A stretch of DNA of 64,000 nt from Acidithiobacillus acidisediminis (GTDB taxonomy: Bacteria; Pseudomonadota; Gammaproteobacteria; Acidithiobacillales; Acidithiobacillaceae). The notes below the pieces were generated by a model. It ran no database searches, was not told where the DNA came from, and was given only the letters and a program-made list of their open reading frames with translations. The position numbers and the translations under genes were made by a program. Shown here in pieces: positions 45,844-53,687 of the stretch (the stretch's first letter is position 1; every line of letters begins with the position of its first letter). The stretch lies in assembly GCF_023277115.1 (NCBI RefSeq), contig NZ_JALQCS010000001.1, positions 248,001 through 312,000 on the forward strand, given 5' to 3'.

Positions 45844-45889
45844 CAAAAAAACCAGAAGAGAGCCGACTACCGAGGCAGCGGGCTCTCTT
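45844..45889 (-). terminator. Terminator-like hairpin in the bipA leader (possible attenuator)
   Basis: On the minus strand AAGAGAGCC (45889-45881) pairs with GGCTCTCTT (45864-45856). Then come CTGG and seven T (45851-45845), immediately followed by GGGG, which is the bipA ribosome-binding site, and GTG 45834. Transcripts entering bipA must pass it, because there is no room for a promoter downstream. It may end porin transcription, attenuate bipA, or both. Confidence 0.65.
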
Positions 45890-45917
45890 ATAGCGACAAG
45901 ACTCCCAAAAAGCAAAC

Positions 45918-45948
45918 CGCCCCGCCACAAAGAACCCGTGACGGGGCG
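45918..45948 (-). terminator. GC-rich hairpin after the porin gene
   Basis: CGCCCCG (45918-45924) pairs with CGGGGCG (45942-45948) around 17 bases. The minus-strand downstream sequence has an interrupted T-run (GTTTGCTTTTTG). It is 39 bases after the porin stop, so it is a probable porin terminator. It stands in tandem with the bipA-leader hairpin. Confidence 0.5.
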
Positions 45949-45986
45949 AAAAGTGGGGCAAGCGCCCCGCGGCACACTAAGCGAAC

Positions 45987-47276
45987 TTAGAAGCCAGCCT
46001 GGAACTGCAAAGCCAGGGTGTTGTAGATGTAGCCGTTGGTCGGAATAGTCCCATAGTCCCCCGCTTTGTAGGCTGTACGGAATGCCGCACCTTGGGTCGG
46101 GATGACATAGTTGAGCTGCACCCGCGCCGCATAGGGATTGTTCGGATTGAACGAATAGTTCACACCGATCGTGGTGTTATTCAAATACATCTTGCTGCCG
46201 TTGTAATTCCAATCAAAGCGCTCGAAACGCACCGCTGGCTCGATATCCAACCAGTCGGGCGTCAAGGTCATCTGATGGAGATTGGCCGCCAGAGCAACAT
46301 ACCAATCATTGGCATTCAAGCCACCGATACCCTGATAGCTGGTGACATGGCTGTATTCCGCCATGTATTTCAAGCCCATCAGACCGCCATCTGCGCCCAC
46401 GTTCCAAGAAGTAATGGAATTAGCAAACCCAGGGCCGGCGAGAAGAGTATCTGCGCGAGCACCAGACAGCTCGACGTTCAACAGTGGGTTGAGCTTATAG
46501 CCCACCATGCCCGCAAAGAGATACTTACCGGTGCCATTAGACAACACTCCGCCGACGGTATTCTGACCACTACTAGCATCGGCTGGGAGGCTCGGAGCAC
46601 CAAATACCTTTGAATTAGTACTGACTGGATGAATGTTCGGGCCGCCGAAAGGAACGCCAACGTTCGCATATCCGGTGGGATTTCCGTTACCAAACAGGGT
46701 GAAGGCATTGTTCCCATCCAGAGAGTGGTTATCAAAAATGCCCAAGCTGTAGTAGATACCGGTATTCAGCACATCACTACTGTGGAACATCGCGCCAGCG
46801 CTACGATCCGCGCCCAAGGATTGGTTCATAGAACGCTGAATGAACCACAAATCGTTACCGCTGTATTGCGTGCGCTCCAGCCCAACCGGCACACGGAACT
46901 TACCGACCTTGAGCTGCACTTCGGGAATAAAGCCGAAATTGATCCAGGCATCCTGCACCCCTGACTCCCCGTTTACGCCAGGGAACAGCGCGCTTGCACC
47001 AGCCAAGGAACCACCACTCATCCAGGCACCATCCCACTTGTACTGGAAGTTGTAGGTTACGCCGGGGGTGGCTTCACCCTTGACACCCAAACGGATCCGG
47101 TGGGCACCAAAAATCAGGCCCTCGGGGCCACCCGTTCCAAACTGCTGGCTGCCGGTGATCTGGGCATAGCCGTACAGGACAGGACCGTTATCCTTGGCCG
47201 AACTATCTGCCGCAAAGGCAGCACCGGGCACGAGCACAGCAGCTGCAACTGCAAAAGCTACAAGATTCTTCTTCAT
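45987..47276 (-). CDS. Outer-membrane porin (OprO/OprP-like)
   Basis: The 429-residue protein has a signal peptide (KKNLVAFAVAAAVLVPGAAF, cleavage after AFA). A beta-barrel follows with alternating hydrophobic residues, ending in the aromatic-terminated FQAGF that targets the Bam complex. VYN...KWDGAW, QDAWINFGFIPEVQLKVGKF and RVPVGLERTQYS resemble phosphate-selective porins O/P. Substrate is not proven. ATG 47276 has GGAGGAG upstream. It stands alone with its own terminators. Confidence 0.88.
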   Translation of the reverse strand: MKKNLVAFAVAAAVLVPGAAFAADSSAKDNGPVLYGYAQITGSQQFGTGGPEGLIFGAHRIRLGVKGEATPGVTYNFQYKWDGAWMSGGSLAGASALFPGVNGESGVQDAWINFGFIPEVQLKVGKFRVPVGLERTQYSGNDLWFIQRSMNQSLGADRSAGAMFHSSDVLNTGIYYSLGIFDNHSLDGNNAFTLFGNGNPTGYANVGVPFGGPNIHPVSTNSKVFGAPSLPADASSGQNTVGGVLSNGTGKYLFAGMVGYKLNPLLNVELSGARADTLLAGPGFANSITSWNVGADGGLMGLKYMAEYSHVTSYQGIGGLNANDWYVALAANLHQMTLTPDWLDIEPAVRFERFDWNYNGSKMYLNNTTIGVNYSFNPNNPYAARVQLNYVIPTQGAAFRTAYKAGDYGTIPTNGYIYNTLALQFQAGF

Positions 47277-47509
47277 GACAAAGCTCCTCCTCATGAGCCG
47301 TTGTTAAAGTACAACGAGAGATTTATAGCACCGCCTTTGCGCCTTTGCAACACCCTGCCAAGAACTTTTTGCAACGACCAGCCAGGTAGTTTCGACGTCG
47401 CTGTTCTTAGCAAGCCTTTACGAGCCTTTGCACGAACGGCCTCACGGTTTGACATCCAAACGCTTGCACCGTATGGGCTGGCACATTTGAGTCCCCGAAG
47501 AGACTTTTT

Positions 47510-47782
47510 TCAGTTGTTTGCCGGTGGAGTCATGTGCGCCGCCATGTTGGCGCGCAGGAGGGTGATGGCACGGCGATACTGGCACAGCTCGCGATCGACC
47601 TCGAGCACCTGATCGAGGAGTTCTGCCGGGGAGGCAGCCGGCAAACGGCGCAAGAGGCGGTGCCAACGGTCATTGACGCGCTCCTGACCAGCCAGCAAGG
47701 CATCAAGAATACAAAGGGAATCGAAGGAGTCTGTGGGGCAGTTGGCGTCACAGAGCTGATGGAGAAGAGCGGTGCTGTTCAT
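47510..47782 (-). CDS. Hypothetical helical protein, 90 aa
   Basis: I do not recognise a family. The sequence is helical and amphipathic (SFDSLCILDALLAGQERVND, LLDQVLEVDRELCQYRRAIT) and has no membrane segment. The coding frame is open from ATG 47782 to a stop at 47510, between the cyd terminator and the porin gene in the same orientation. The 233 bases downstream to the porin gene contain only the porin promoter region. Whether it is translated is uncertain. Confidence 0.5.
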   Translation of the reverse strand: MNSTALLHQLCDANCPTDSFDSLCILDALLAGQERVNDRWHRLLRRLPAASPAELLDQVLEVDRELCQYRRAITLLRANMAAHMTPPANN

Positions 47783-47843
47783 GGCTACCTGCTTTGCGGC
47801 ATTCTGGGATTATGGGCGTTCGACCAGCGAACGCGGAAAAAGT

Positions 47844-47874
47844 TGCGCAAAAAAACCGGGGCAGTGCCCCGGTT
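47844..47874 (-). terminator. Intrinsic terminator after cydB
   Basis: AACCGGGGC (47854-47862) and GCCCCGGTT (47866-47874) form a 9-bp stem with a 3-base loop. A run of T follows in the minus direction. It is 16 bases after the cydB stop. Confidence 0.88.
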
Positions 47875-47889
47875 CTCTTTCTCCCAGAC

Positions 47890-48978
47890 TCAGTGGGCGG
47901 CGTAGACACTCTTTTTGGTGAAGCGTCCGCGGAAGACCCAGATCTGGTACCAGTTGTACATGATCATGACCGGCACGAACCCGGTCATGAACAAGGTGAA
48001 CACCGCGAGAGAATTGGCCGGATTGGCAGCATTATGGATGGTCCAGGTGCCAGGCACGATGTAGGGGTACATGGTCGCCCACATCGCCGCCCAGAGCAGC
48101 GCCACGACACCCTCGCCCCAGAGCAGGGCAATAAAATTATGCCCGGTAGAGTGGTTGCTCATGGACTTGAAGGCGAAGAACAGAACCACCACCATCCAGA
48201 TCGCCCAAATCCACCAATTGGGGCCAGTCCACTTGGCCGCGGCCCAGGGGAAAATGGCATAAGACCAGACCAGGGTAACGACGATGGCCGCCAGGGCAAG
48301 CAAGGAAAACAGGGTGGTCCAACCCTTGGCGCGCTCGTGGATGACATCGCCGGGCACAAAACGGGCACAGAGATACAGGCCGCCGGCCAATCCCGCCGCA
48401 ATGACCGCGCCAAAGCCGGTCCAGATGCTGAACCAACTCAGCCAGACAAAGGCACCGCCGGAGAAGTGCAGGACCGGGGTGCTGTAGTCTCGGCCCGCAA
48501 TGTGGGACATGGCGAGACCGCTCTGCATAGGGAAGCCCTGTAGGCTAGCACCCAGGGCCACGCCCGCGAAGAAGGGCGCCAGCAGGCTGCCAATGGCGAA
48601 AAACCAGCCCCAGAGGCGCCGGCTGCTGCGCGCATGAATGTGGAATTCAAAGGCCACGGCGCGCATGATGATGGCCCATAGGGCAATCATCAGGGGAATC
48701 ATCAGATAGTTGAAGGCCGAGCCATAGACCAGAGGAAAGGCGCCGAAGAGGACGCCCCCAGCAACGACCAACCAGGTTTCGTTGCCATCCCAAAAACCGG
48801 CCATCGACGCCATGATGGCGCCGCGCTCGTCTTCATCCTTGGAAAACAAAGCAAAGATCCCGGCGCCGAGGTCAGCGCCATCCAACGCAATGTAAAAAAG
48901 AAACATCAGCCCCAACAACATCCACCACCAGGTGGAAAGGGCTGAGGTAATCCGCACGATATCGTGGGCAAAATCCAT
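47890..48978 (-). CDS. cydB: Cytochrome bd-type quinol oxidase subunit II
   Basis: The 362-residue protein has about 9 membrane helices. It starts with WWWMLLGLMFLFYIALDGAD, followed by GAGIFALFSKDEDERGAIMA and FWDGNETWLVVAGGVLFGAFP, the family signature. ATG 48978 has AAGGAGGT 5 bases upstream. It follows cydA by 55 bases. A 374-residue reading from the upstream in-frame start is less likely. The oxidase transfers electrons from quinol to oxygen and may be the cyanide-insensitive type. Confidence 0.94.
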   Translation of the reverse strand: MDFAHDIVRITSALSTWWWMLLGLMFLFYIALDGADLGAGIFALFSKDEDERGAIMASMAGFWDGNETWLVVAGGVLFGAFPLVYGSAFNYLMIPLMIALWAIIMRAVAFEFHIHARSSRRLWGWFFAIGSLLAPFFAGVALGASLQGFPMQSGLAMSHIAGRDYSTPVLHFSGGAFVWLSWFSIWTGFGAVIAAGLAGGLYLCARFVPGDVIHERAKGWTTLFSLLALAAIVVTLVWSYAIFPWAAAKWTGPNWWIWAIWMVVVLFFAFKSMSNHSTGHNFIALLWGEGVVALLWAAMWATMYPYIVPGTWTIHNAANPANSLAVFTLFMTGFVPVMIMYNWYQIWVFRGRFTKKSVYAAH

Positions 48979-49033
48979 GGTGACCTCCTTCACAATCAAC
49001 AACAGGGGCGGCACCGAGCCGCCCCGTCTACTC

Positions 49034-50497
49034 TCAGCGTTCTGCTTTCAAGACCGGCTTGGCAAAGCTAGCCTGGGCGTGACCACCACCAGCGTGGGCG
49101 TCATCCGCACTGCTAGAGTCGTGATGAAACAGGTGCTCGGAAGGCGCAATACCATCTACCCCCTTGGCAATCACGCGAGCGAAGAAGTACCAAGCCCCCG
49201 CCCAAACCAAGAGTTCGAAGACAATGTAGCCAGCAAACCAGACCAATTCCTGTGCCACGCTCATGTGGCTGACGCCCTCGTAGGTACGCATCAACCCGTA
49301 CACTACCCATGGCTGACGCCCGATCTCGCGTACCCACCAGCCCGTCCAGATGGCCAGGTAGGGGAGGAAGCCCGCGAAAATCACCGCGCGGAGAAACCAC
49401 TTATTCTGGCGCAGGGAGACGCCGTCCAACTTACCGCGCAGCCGCAGCCAATTGCCCCAGAGTGCTACGAAGAAGAGGAAGAAACCAATCGCCACCATCG
49501 CGCGGAAGGCATAGAAGGGCACCCAGACGTCTGGGCGATCCTGCGGAGCAAACTGGTCCATACCCTTCACCGTTCCATCCCAGGTATGGGTCTCGAGCAA
49601 GCTCAGCACGTGGGGAATAGCGATCTGGAATACGTTGCCATCATTGTTGGCATTCGGAAATGCGATCAGGTTCCAGTTGGTGTTCGGCTTCCCGTCCGGC
49701 AGGTAGGTGTGGTAATGACCTTCCATCGCCGCCAGAGAAGTCGGCTGAGTATCAGCAACATCCTTGCCCGCACTATCGCCGATGAAGATCTGCAATGGCG
49801 TGACAATGAGCAGGGCCAGCAAGGTCGGTTTCAGGAGCTTGGCGAAGAGATCCGCATGGCGGTTCTTCAAAATGAACCAGGCACTGACACTGGCGAACAC
49901 AAAGAGCGAGAGCTCAATGGTCGCTACCCACATGTGCGGAAATCCCCAAACGAAATTGTCATTGATAATCGCATGCCACCAGTTCTCCACCTGGAACAGG
50001 CCATCCTTGAGCACGACGCCATTGGGCGTTTGCATCCAGGAGTTCGCGACCAGAATCCACATGGCCGACAAACTGGAGGAAATGCCAACGTTCAAAGTAG
50101 CAAAAAGATGCATGCCTTTGCTGATCTTGCCCCAGCCAAAGACCATCAGACCAATGAAACCGGCCTCGTACATGAAGGCGGTAATGGTCTCGAAGCCGAG
50201 AATATTGCCAAAGAAGGGCCCGACGGCCTGGGAGAACGGCCCATAGAGAATACCGAAGGCCATTTCCATGGTGACGCCGGTGGCAACACCAGCACCAAAA
50301 TTGATGATGAAGATCTTTTCGAAGAAACGATTGAGCTTGTACCAGCGCTCATCCCCGCTGCGCAACCACGCAACTTCGAGAAAGAACAGTAACCAGGACA
50401 TACCGATGGTCAGCGGCGTCCAGAGAATGTGCATGGTGGTAATCCATGCAAAATCGAGCCGACTGAGCAAAACCGGCAAACTATTTTCGATGATCAT
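49034..50497 (-). CDS. cydA: Cytochrome bd-type quinol oxidase subunit I
   Basis: The 487-residue protein has about 9 membrane helices. Heme-ligating His residues lie in LSRLDFAWITTMHILWTPLT (His near residue 19) and a later His; the Met ligand is probably in the GTVKGMDQ-to-helix region. The quinol-binding loop with GRQPWVVYGLMRTYEGVS is short, as in CioA/short-Q-loop enzymes. The companion cydB follows. No cydX-like or cydCD genes are present. It would allow growth at low oxygen or under sulfide/NO stress. Confidence 0.94.
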   Translation of the reverse strand: MIIENSLPVLLSRLDFAWITTMHILWTPLTIGMSWLLFFLEVAWLRSGDERWYKLNRFFEKIFIINFGAGVATGVTMEMAFGILYGPFSQAVGPFFGNILGFETITAFMYEAGFIGLMVFGWGKISKGMHLFATLNVGISSSLSAMWILVANSWMQTPNGVVLKDGLFQVENWWHAIINDNFVWGFPHMWVATIELSLFVFASVSAWFILKNRHADLFAKLLKPTLLALLIVTPLQIFIGDSAGKDVADTQPTSLAAMEGHYHTYLPDGKPNTNWNLIAFPNANNDGNVFQIAIPHVLSLLETHTWDGTVKGMDQFAPQDRPDVWVPFYAFRAMVAIGFFLFFVALWGNWLRLRGKLDGVSLRQNKWFLRAVIFAGFLPYLAIWTGWWVREIGRQPWVVYGLMRTYEGVSHMSVAQELVWFAGYIVFELLVWAGAWYFFARVIAKGVDGIAPSEHLFHHDSSSADDAHAGGGHAQASFAKPVLKAER

Positions 50498-50609
50498 GAC
50501 TGATTCCTCGATTCCGTTAGGGTATTGATCGAACTACTGCACGTTAGGAGCAAAGCACGTGCCATCAAGTAGCGGGTCAGGAGAGCAAGAAATATAAGGA
50601 GTTGGTGAT

Positions 50610-50678
50610 ATGGTCTGGAGAACCCTGTGCAAATGCACCAGATTGACCGGTTGTTTTACACCACACCCGGTGAAATAA
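50610..50678 (+). CDS. Possible 22-residue leader peptide upstream of pgi
   Basis: ATG 50610 has AAGGAG eight bases upstream, a strong site for such a short frame, and ends at TAA 50678. The product (MVWRTLCKCTRLTGCFTPHP...) has three Cys. It lies in the 308-base gap between divergent cydA and pgi. No hairpin typical of amino-acid attenuators follows that I can see, so translation is uncertain. Confidence 0.22.
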   Translation: MVWRTLCKCTRLTGCFTPHPVK

Positions 50679-50805
50679 CCCAATATAAACATATACGTAG
50701 ATATTTTTATTGGCTTTTCATTCTGTCGCTTGCGGACGTCGCGTGCTTCTCCTACGCTTTTCTTGAGACTCTATGAACGTAACTCTCAGCCCCAGGAGAA
50801 TAGAC

Positions 50806-52425
50806 ATGAGCGCAGCACAATTGCAGGACTCCCCAGCGTGGCAACGATTGCAACAACTGCGTGCCGATTGGGGCAAAACCAGCATCGCCGAACTCTTCGC
50901 CGCGAGCCCCGAGCGCGGCACGCGGATGGTGGCTGAAGGCTGTGGCATTTATCTCGACTACTCGAAAAACTGGCTGCGCGAAGATACCCTCGCCGCACTC
51001 CTCGCCCTTGCGCAAGAGCGCGGCTTGGAAGCGCGCCGTGCCGCCATGTTTGCTGGTGAACACATCAATGGCACGGAAGACCGCGCCGTTCTGCATGTCG
51101 CCCTGCGCGCACCGGCCAGTGCGCAGATCCATGACCAGGGAAGTAATGTGGTTCCCGAGGTACAGGCCGTCTTGGACCGCATGGCGGCCTTTTGTGAGCA
51201 GGTCCACCAAGGCGACTGGTTGGGGGCAACGAGCCAGCGCCTGCGGCAGATCGTCAACATTGGCATTGGTGGCTCTTACCTGGGCCCAGAAATGGCCTAT
51301 CAGGCCTTGCGTCGGCAACGCCTGCCCGGGATCCGTGAATATTTTGTCGCCAATGTCGATGGCGCCGCTCTGGAGGCGGTACTGGCGGAGCTCGATCCCG
51401 CGCAGACGCTGTTTATCATCGCTTCGAAAACCTTCACCACCCTGGAAACCATGACCAACGCCCATGCGGCACGACGCTGGTTGGTCGCGGCCTTGGGCGA
51501 GGCTGCAGTAGAGCGACATTTCGTGGCGGTATCCACCAACCACGAGGCCGTTGCCGCCTTTGGCATGAATCCGGAGCACAGCTTTGGCTTTTGGGATTGG
51601 GTGGGGGGGCGCTATTCCATGGATTCGGCCATCGGTCTGGCGACGATGCTGGCCATCGGCCCAGAGGCCTTCCGGGAAATGTTGCGCGGTTTTCATGCCA
51701 TGGACGAGCATTTCCTGCATACCCCGTTGGCGCAGAACCTGCCCGTTCTGCTGGGCATGATTGCGATCTGGTACAACAATTTCTGGGGGGCGCAGAGCCA
51801 GGCGATTCTGCCCTACGCCCACGATCTTGCGCGCTTCCCCGCCTATCTGCAGCAATTGCAGATGGAAAGCAACGGCAAACGGGTCGATCTCCATGGAACA
51901 ACGCTGACGGTGGACAGCGGGCCGATCATCTGGGGCGAGCCGGGCACCGATGGCCAACATTCCTTTTATCAGCTGCTACACCAAGGTACGCGCCTGGTAC
52001 CCAGCGATTTCATTGGTTTTGTCCAGCCGTTGAGTGATTTCGGCGCGCAGCATGACCTGCTCATGGCCAATCTCTTCGCCCAGAGCGAGGCCCTGGCATT
52101 TGGTCGCTCGGCGGAAGAGCTGCGCGCTCTCGGCGTCGCCGAGACGCAGATTCCCCATCGCGTCTCCCCTGGCAATCGACCGAGCAACCTGCTGCTCGTC
52201 GATGCCCTGACACCGTTTTCCCTCGGCGCCCTGGTCGCACTCTATGAGCACAGCGTCTTCACCCAAGGGGTGATCTGGGGTATCGACTCTTTCGACCAGT
52301 GGGGGGTGGAGCTGGGCAAGGTCCTCGCGCAGCGGGTAGAAACCGACCTGCAGGGGAAGACGAAGAACACCCATGACCGCTCTACACAGAACCTGATCGA
52401 GCGGTATCGGTCGCAACGCAGCTAG
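50806..52425 (+). CDS. pgi: Glucose-6-phosphate isomerase
   Basis: This 539-residue enzyme interconverts glucose-6-phosphate and fructose-6-phosphate. It has [57 protein letters not shown] and [23 protein letters not shown] 50806 has AGGAG 7 bases upstream. GDP-mannose and UDP-glucose synthesis for the polysaccharide cluster depend on its product. Confidence 0.96.
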   Translation: MSAAQLQDSPAWQRLQQLRADWGKTSIAELFAASPERGTRMVAEGCGIYLDYSKNWLREDTLAALLALAQERGLEARRAAMFAGEHINGTEDRAVLHVALRAPASAQIHDQGSNVVPEVQAVLDRMAAFCEQVHQGDWLGATSQRLRQIVNIGIGGSYLGPEMAYQALRRQRLPGIREYFVANVDGAALEAVLAELDPAQTLFIIASKTFTTLETMTNAHAARRWLVAALGEAAVERHFVAVSTNHEAVAAFGMNPEHSFGFWDWVGGRYSMDSAIGLATMLAIGPEAFREMLRGFHAMDEHFLHTPLAQNLPVLLGMIAIWYNNFWGAQSQAILPYAHDLARFPAYLQQLQMESNGKRVDLHGTTLTVDSGPIIWGEPGTDGQHSFYQLLHQGTRLVPSDFIGFVQPLSDFGAQHDLLMANLFAQSEALAFGRSAEELRALGVAETQIPHRVSPGNRPSNLLLVDALTPFSLGALVALYEHSVFTQGVIWGIDSFDQWGVELGKVLAQRVETDLQGKTKNTHDRSTQNLIERYRSQRS

Positions 52426-52494
52426 GCAGCGGGAACTTTTCCCGGCGGCAGTTTTTCCAAGGGAAAATCTTTCTCACTGAGACCTGCCGCCCCT

Positions 52495-53646
52495 ATGAAA
52501 AAATCTGCTGCTTTTTTTGCCTTCTTCCTGGTCTCGGGTAGTGCCTACGCGGTGGTACCGACGCCTACCCTGCCAGCGCCACCTCCCATGCCCGCGCCCC
52601 AGATTGGCGGCGTCAAGGCGGCGGTATTGCTCGACGTCAATACCGATCAGATCCTCCTTGATCAGAATGGGAACACGAGTTTCGATCCCTCGGGCTTGGT
52701 GAAGCTCATGACGGCCTATCTCCTCTATCAAGCCGAGGCACAAAAGATGGTACAGCCGGGCGAGCGAATTTCCGTCTCGGTCGATGCTTGGCACGCCCCC
52801 GGTTCGCGCATGTTCATTCAACCAGGCTTGCCGGTGACAGTGGACCAGCTTACCCATGGCTTGTTGATCGATGGGGGAAATGACGCTGCCATCGCCATTG
52901 CGCAGGCGGTAGCGGGCAGTGTCGGCGGCTTTGTCGATCTGATGAACCGCGAGGCGGCCGGGATGGGACTGCGGCAGACCCATTTCGTCAATCCCGACGG
53001 GATGCCGACACCGGGGCAGCGCAGCACTGCAGTGGACATGGCGCGTCTGGCGCGGGCTCTGCTGGTGAAATTTCCCCAGGTGGCGAAGATCGCTGGCCAG
53101 GCAAGCTATCAGTACAACCACATTACCCAGTACAACTACAATCCCCTGGCCGGCCAAAAGGACATCACTGGCCTGGGGGTGGGCCTGGCATCTGCCGACA
53201 ACTGGGATCTGGCGGTCAGTGCCAGCAAGGATGGACGCGGCTTGGTGGCGGTGATTTTGGGCGCCAGCTCGCGCGCCGTCGCCGGTACCGACGCCTCGGC
53301 CATGCTCCACTATGGCTTTCACGGCTGGCAAGAGCGCCAGGTCTACCCCGCCGGCGCCATCGTCGCACAGCTCAAGCGCGTGGACTGGTCGCCGGAAACG
53401 CTTTCGGTGATCACGCCCAAGACGATTCAGGTGGTCGTTCCCAAGCCCAGTCAAGGCAAGGTAGAGAGCCGCTTCGTTGCTGATCCTACATTGCAGGCGC
53501 CGCTGAAGGCCAATACTCAAGTTGGTACTCTCGATCTTCTCTGGAATGGTAAGGTGCTGAAGAGCGAACCGGTGCTGGCGAAAAACGCCGTTGCCAAGGC
53601 CGGTTGGTTCAGTCGCCTCTGGCATCGGGTGCGGGGGTCGCTGTGA
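52495..53646 (+). CDS. PBP5-like D-alanyl-D-alanine carboxypeptidase homologue with degenerate active site
   Basis: This 383-residue protein has a signal peptide (AAFFAFFLVSGSAYA), a proline-rich linker and a peptidase S11 fold. The fold shows through KAAVLLDVNTDQILLDQNGN, PGSRMFIQPGLPVTVDQLTH and MNREAAGMGLRQTHFVNPDG. The catalytic motifs are changed: SxxK is GLVK (DPSGLVKLMT), SxN is GGN (IDGGNDAAIA) and KTG is ITG (KDITGLGVG). A C-terminal beta-domain (PBP5_C-like) follows. It may be a non-enzymatic peptidoglycan binder. It is followed by the class A PBP gene after 41 bases. Confidence 0.85.
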   Translation: MKKSAAFFAFFLVSGSAYAVVPTPTLPAPPPMPAPQIGGVKAAVLLDVNTDQILLDQNGNTSFDPSGLVKLMTAYLLYQAEAQKMVQPGERISVSVDAWHAPGSRMFIQPGLPVTVDQLTHGLLIDGGNDAAIAIAQAVAGSVGGFVDLMNREAAGMGLRQTHFVNPDGMPTPGQRSTAVDMARLARALLVKFPQVAKIAGQASYQYNHITQYNYNPLAGQKDITGLGVGLASADNWDLAVSASKDGRGLVAVILGASSRAVAGTDASAMLHYGFHGWQERQVYPAGAIVAQLKRVDWSPETLSVITPKTIQVVVPKPSQGKVESRFVADPTLQAPLKANTQVGTLDLLWNGKVLKSEPVLAKNAVAKAGWFSRLWHRVRGSL

Positions 53647-53687
53647 TTTTTCCGTGCCACTCTGCACCGCTACACGCGGTTTGAGCC

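Noticed and set aside
52676-52700. Ser before GLVK in the PBP5-like protein as the catalytic Ser
   Set aside because: It is one residue off (S-G-L-V-K); the nucleophile must be three residues before Lys, and the other two motifs are also lost.
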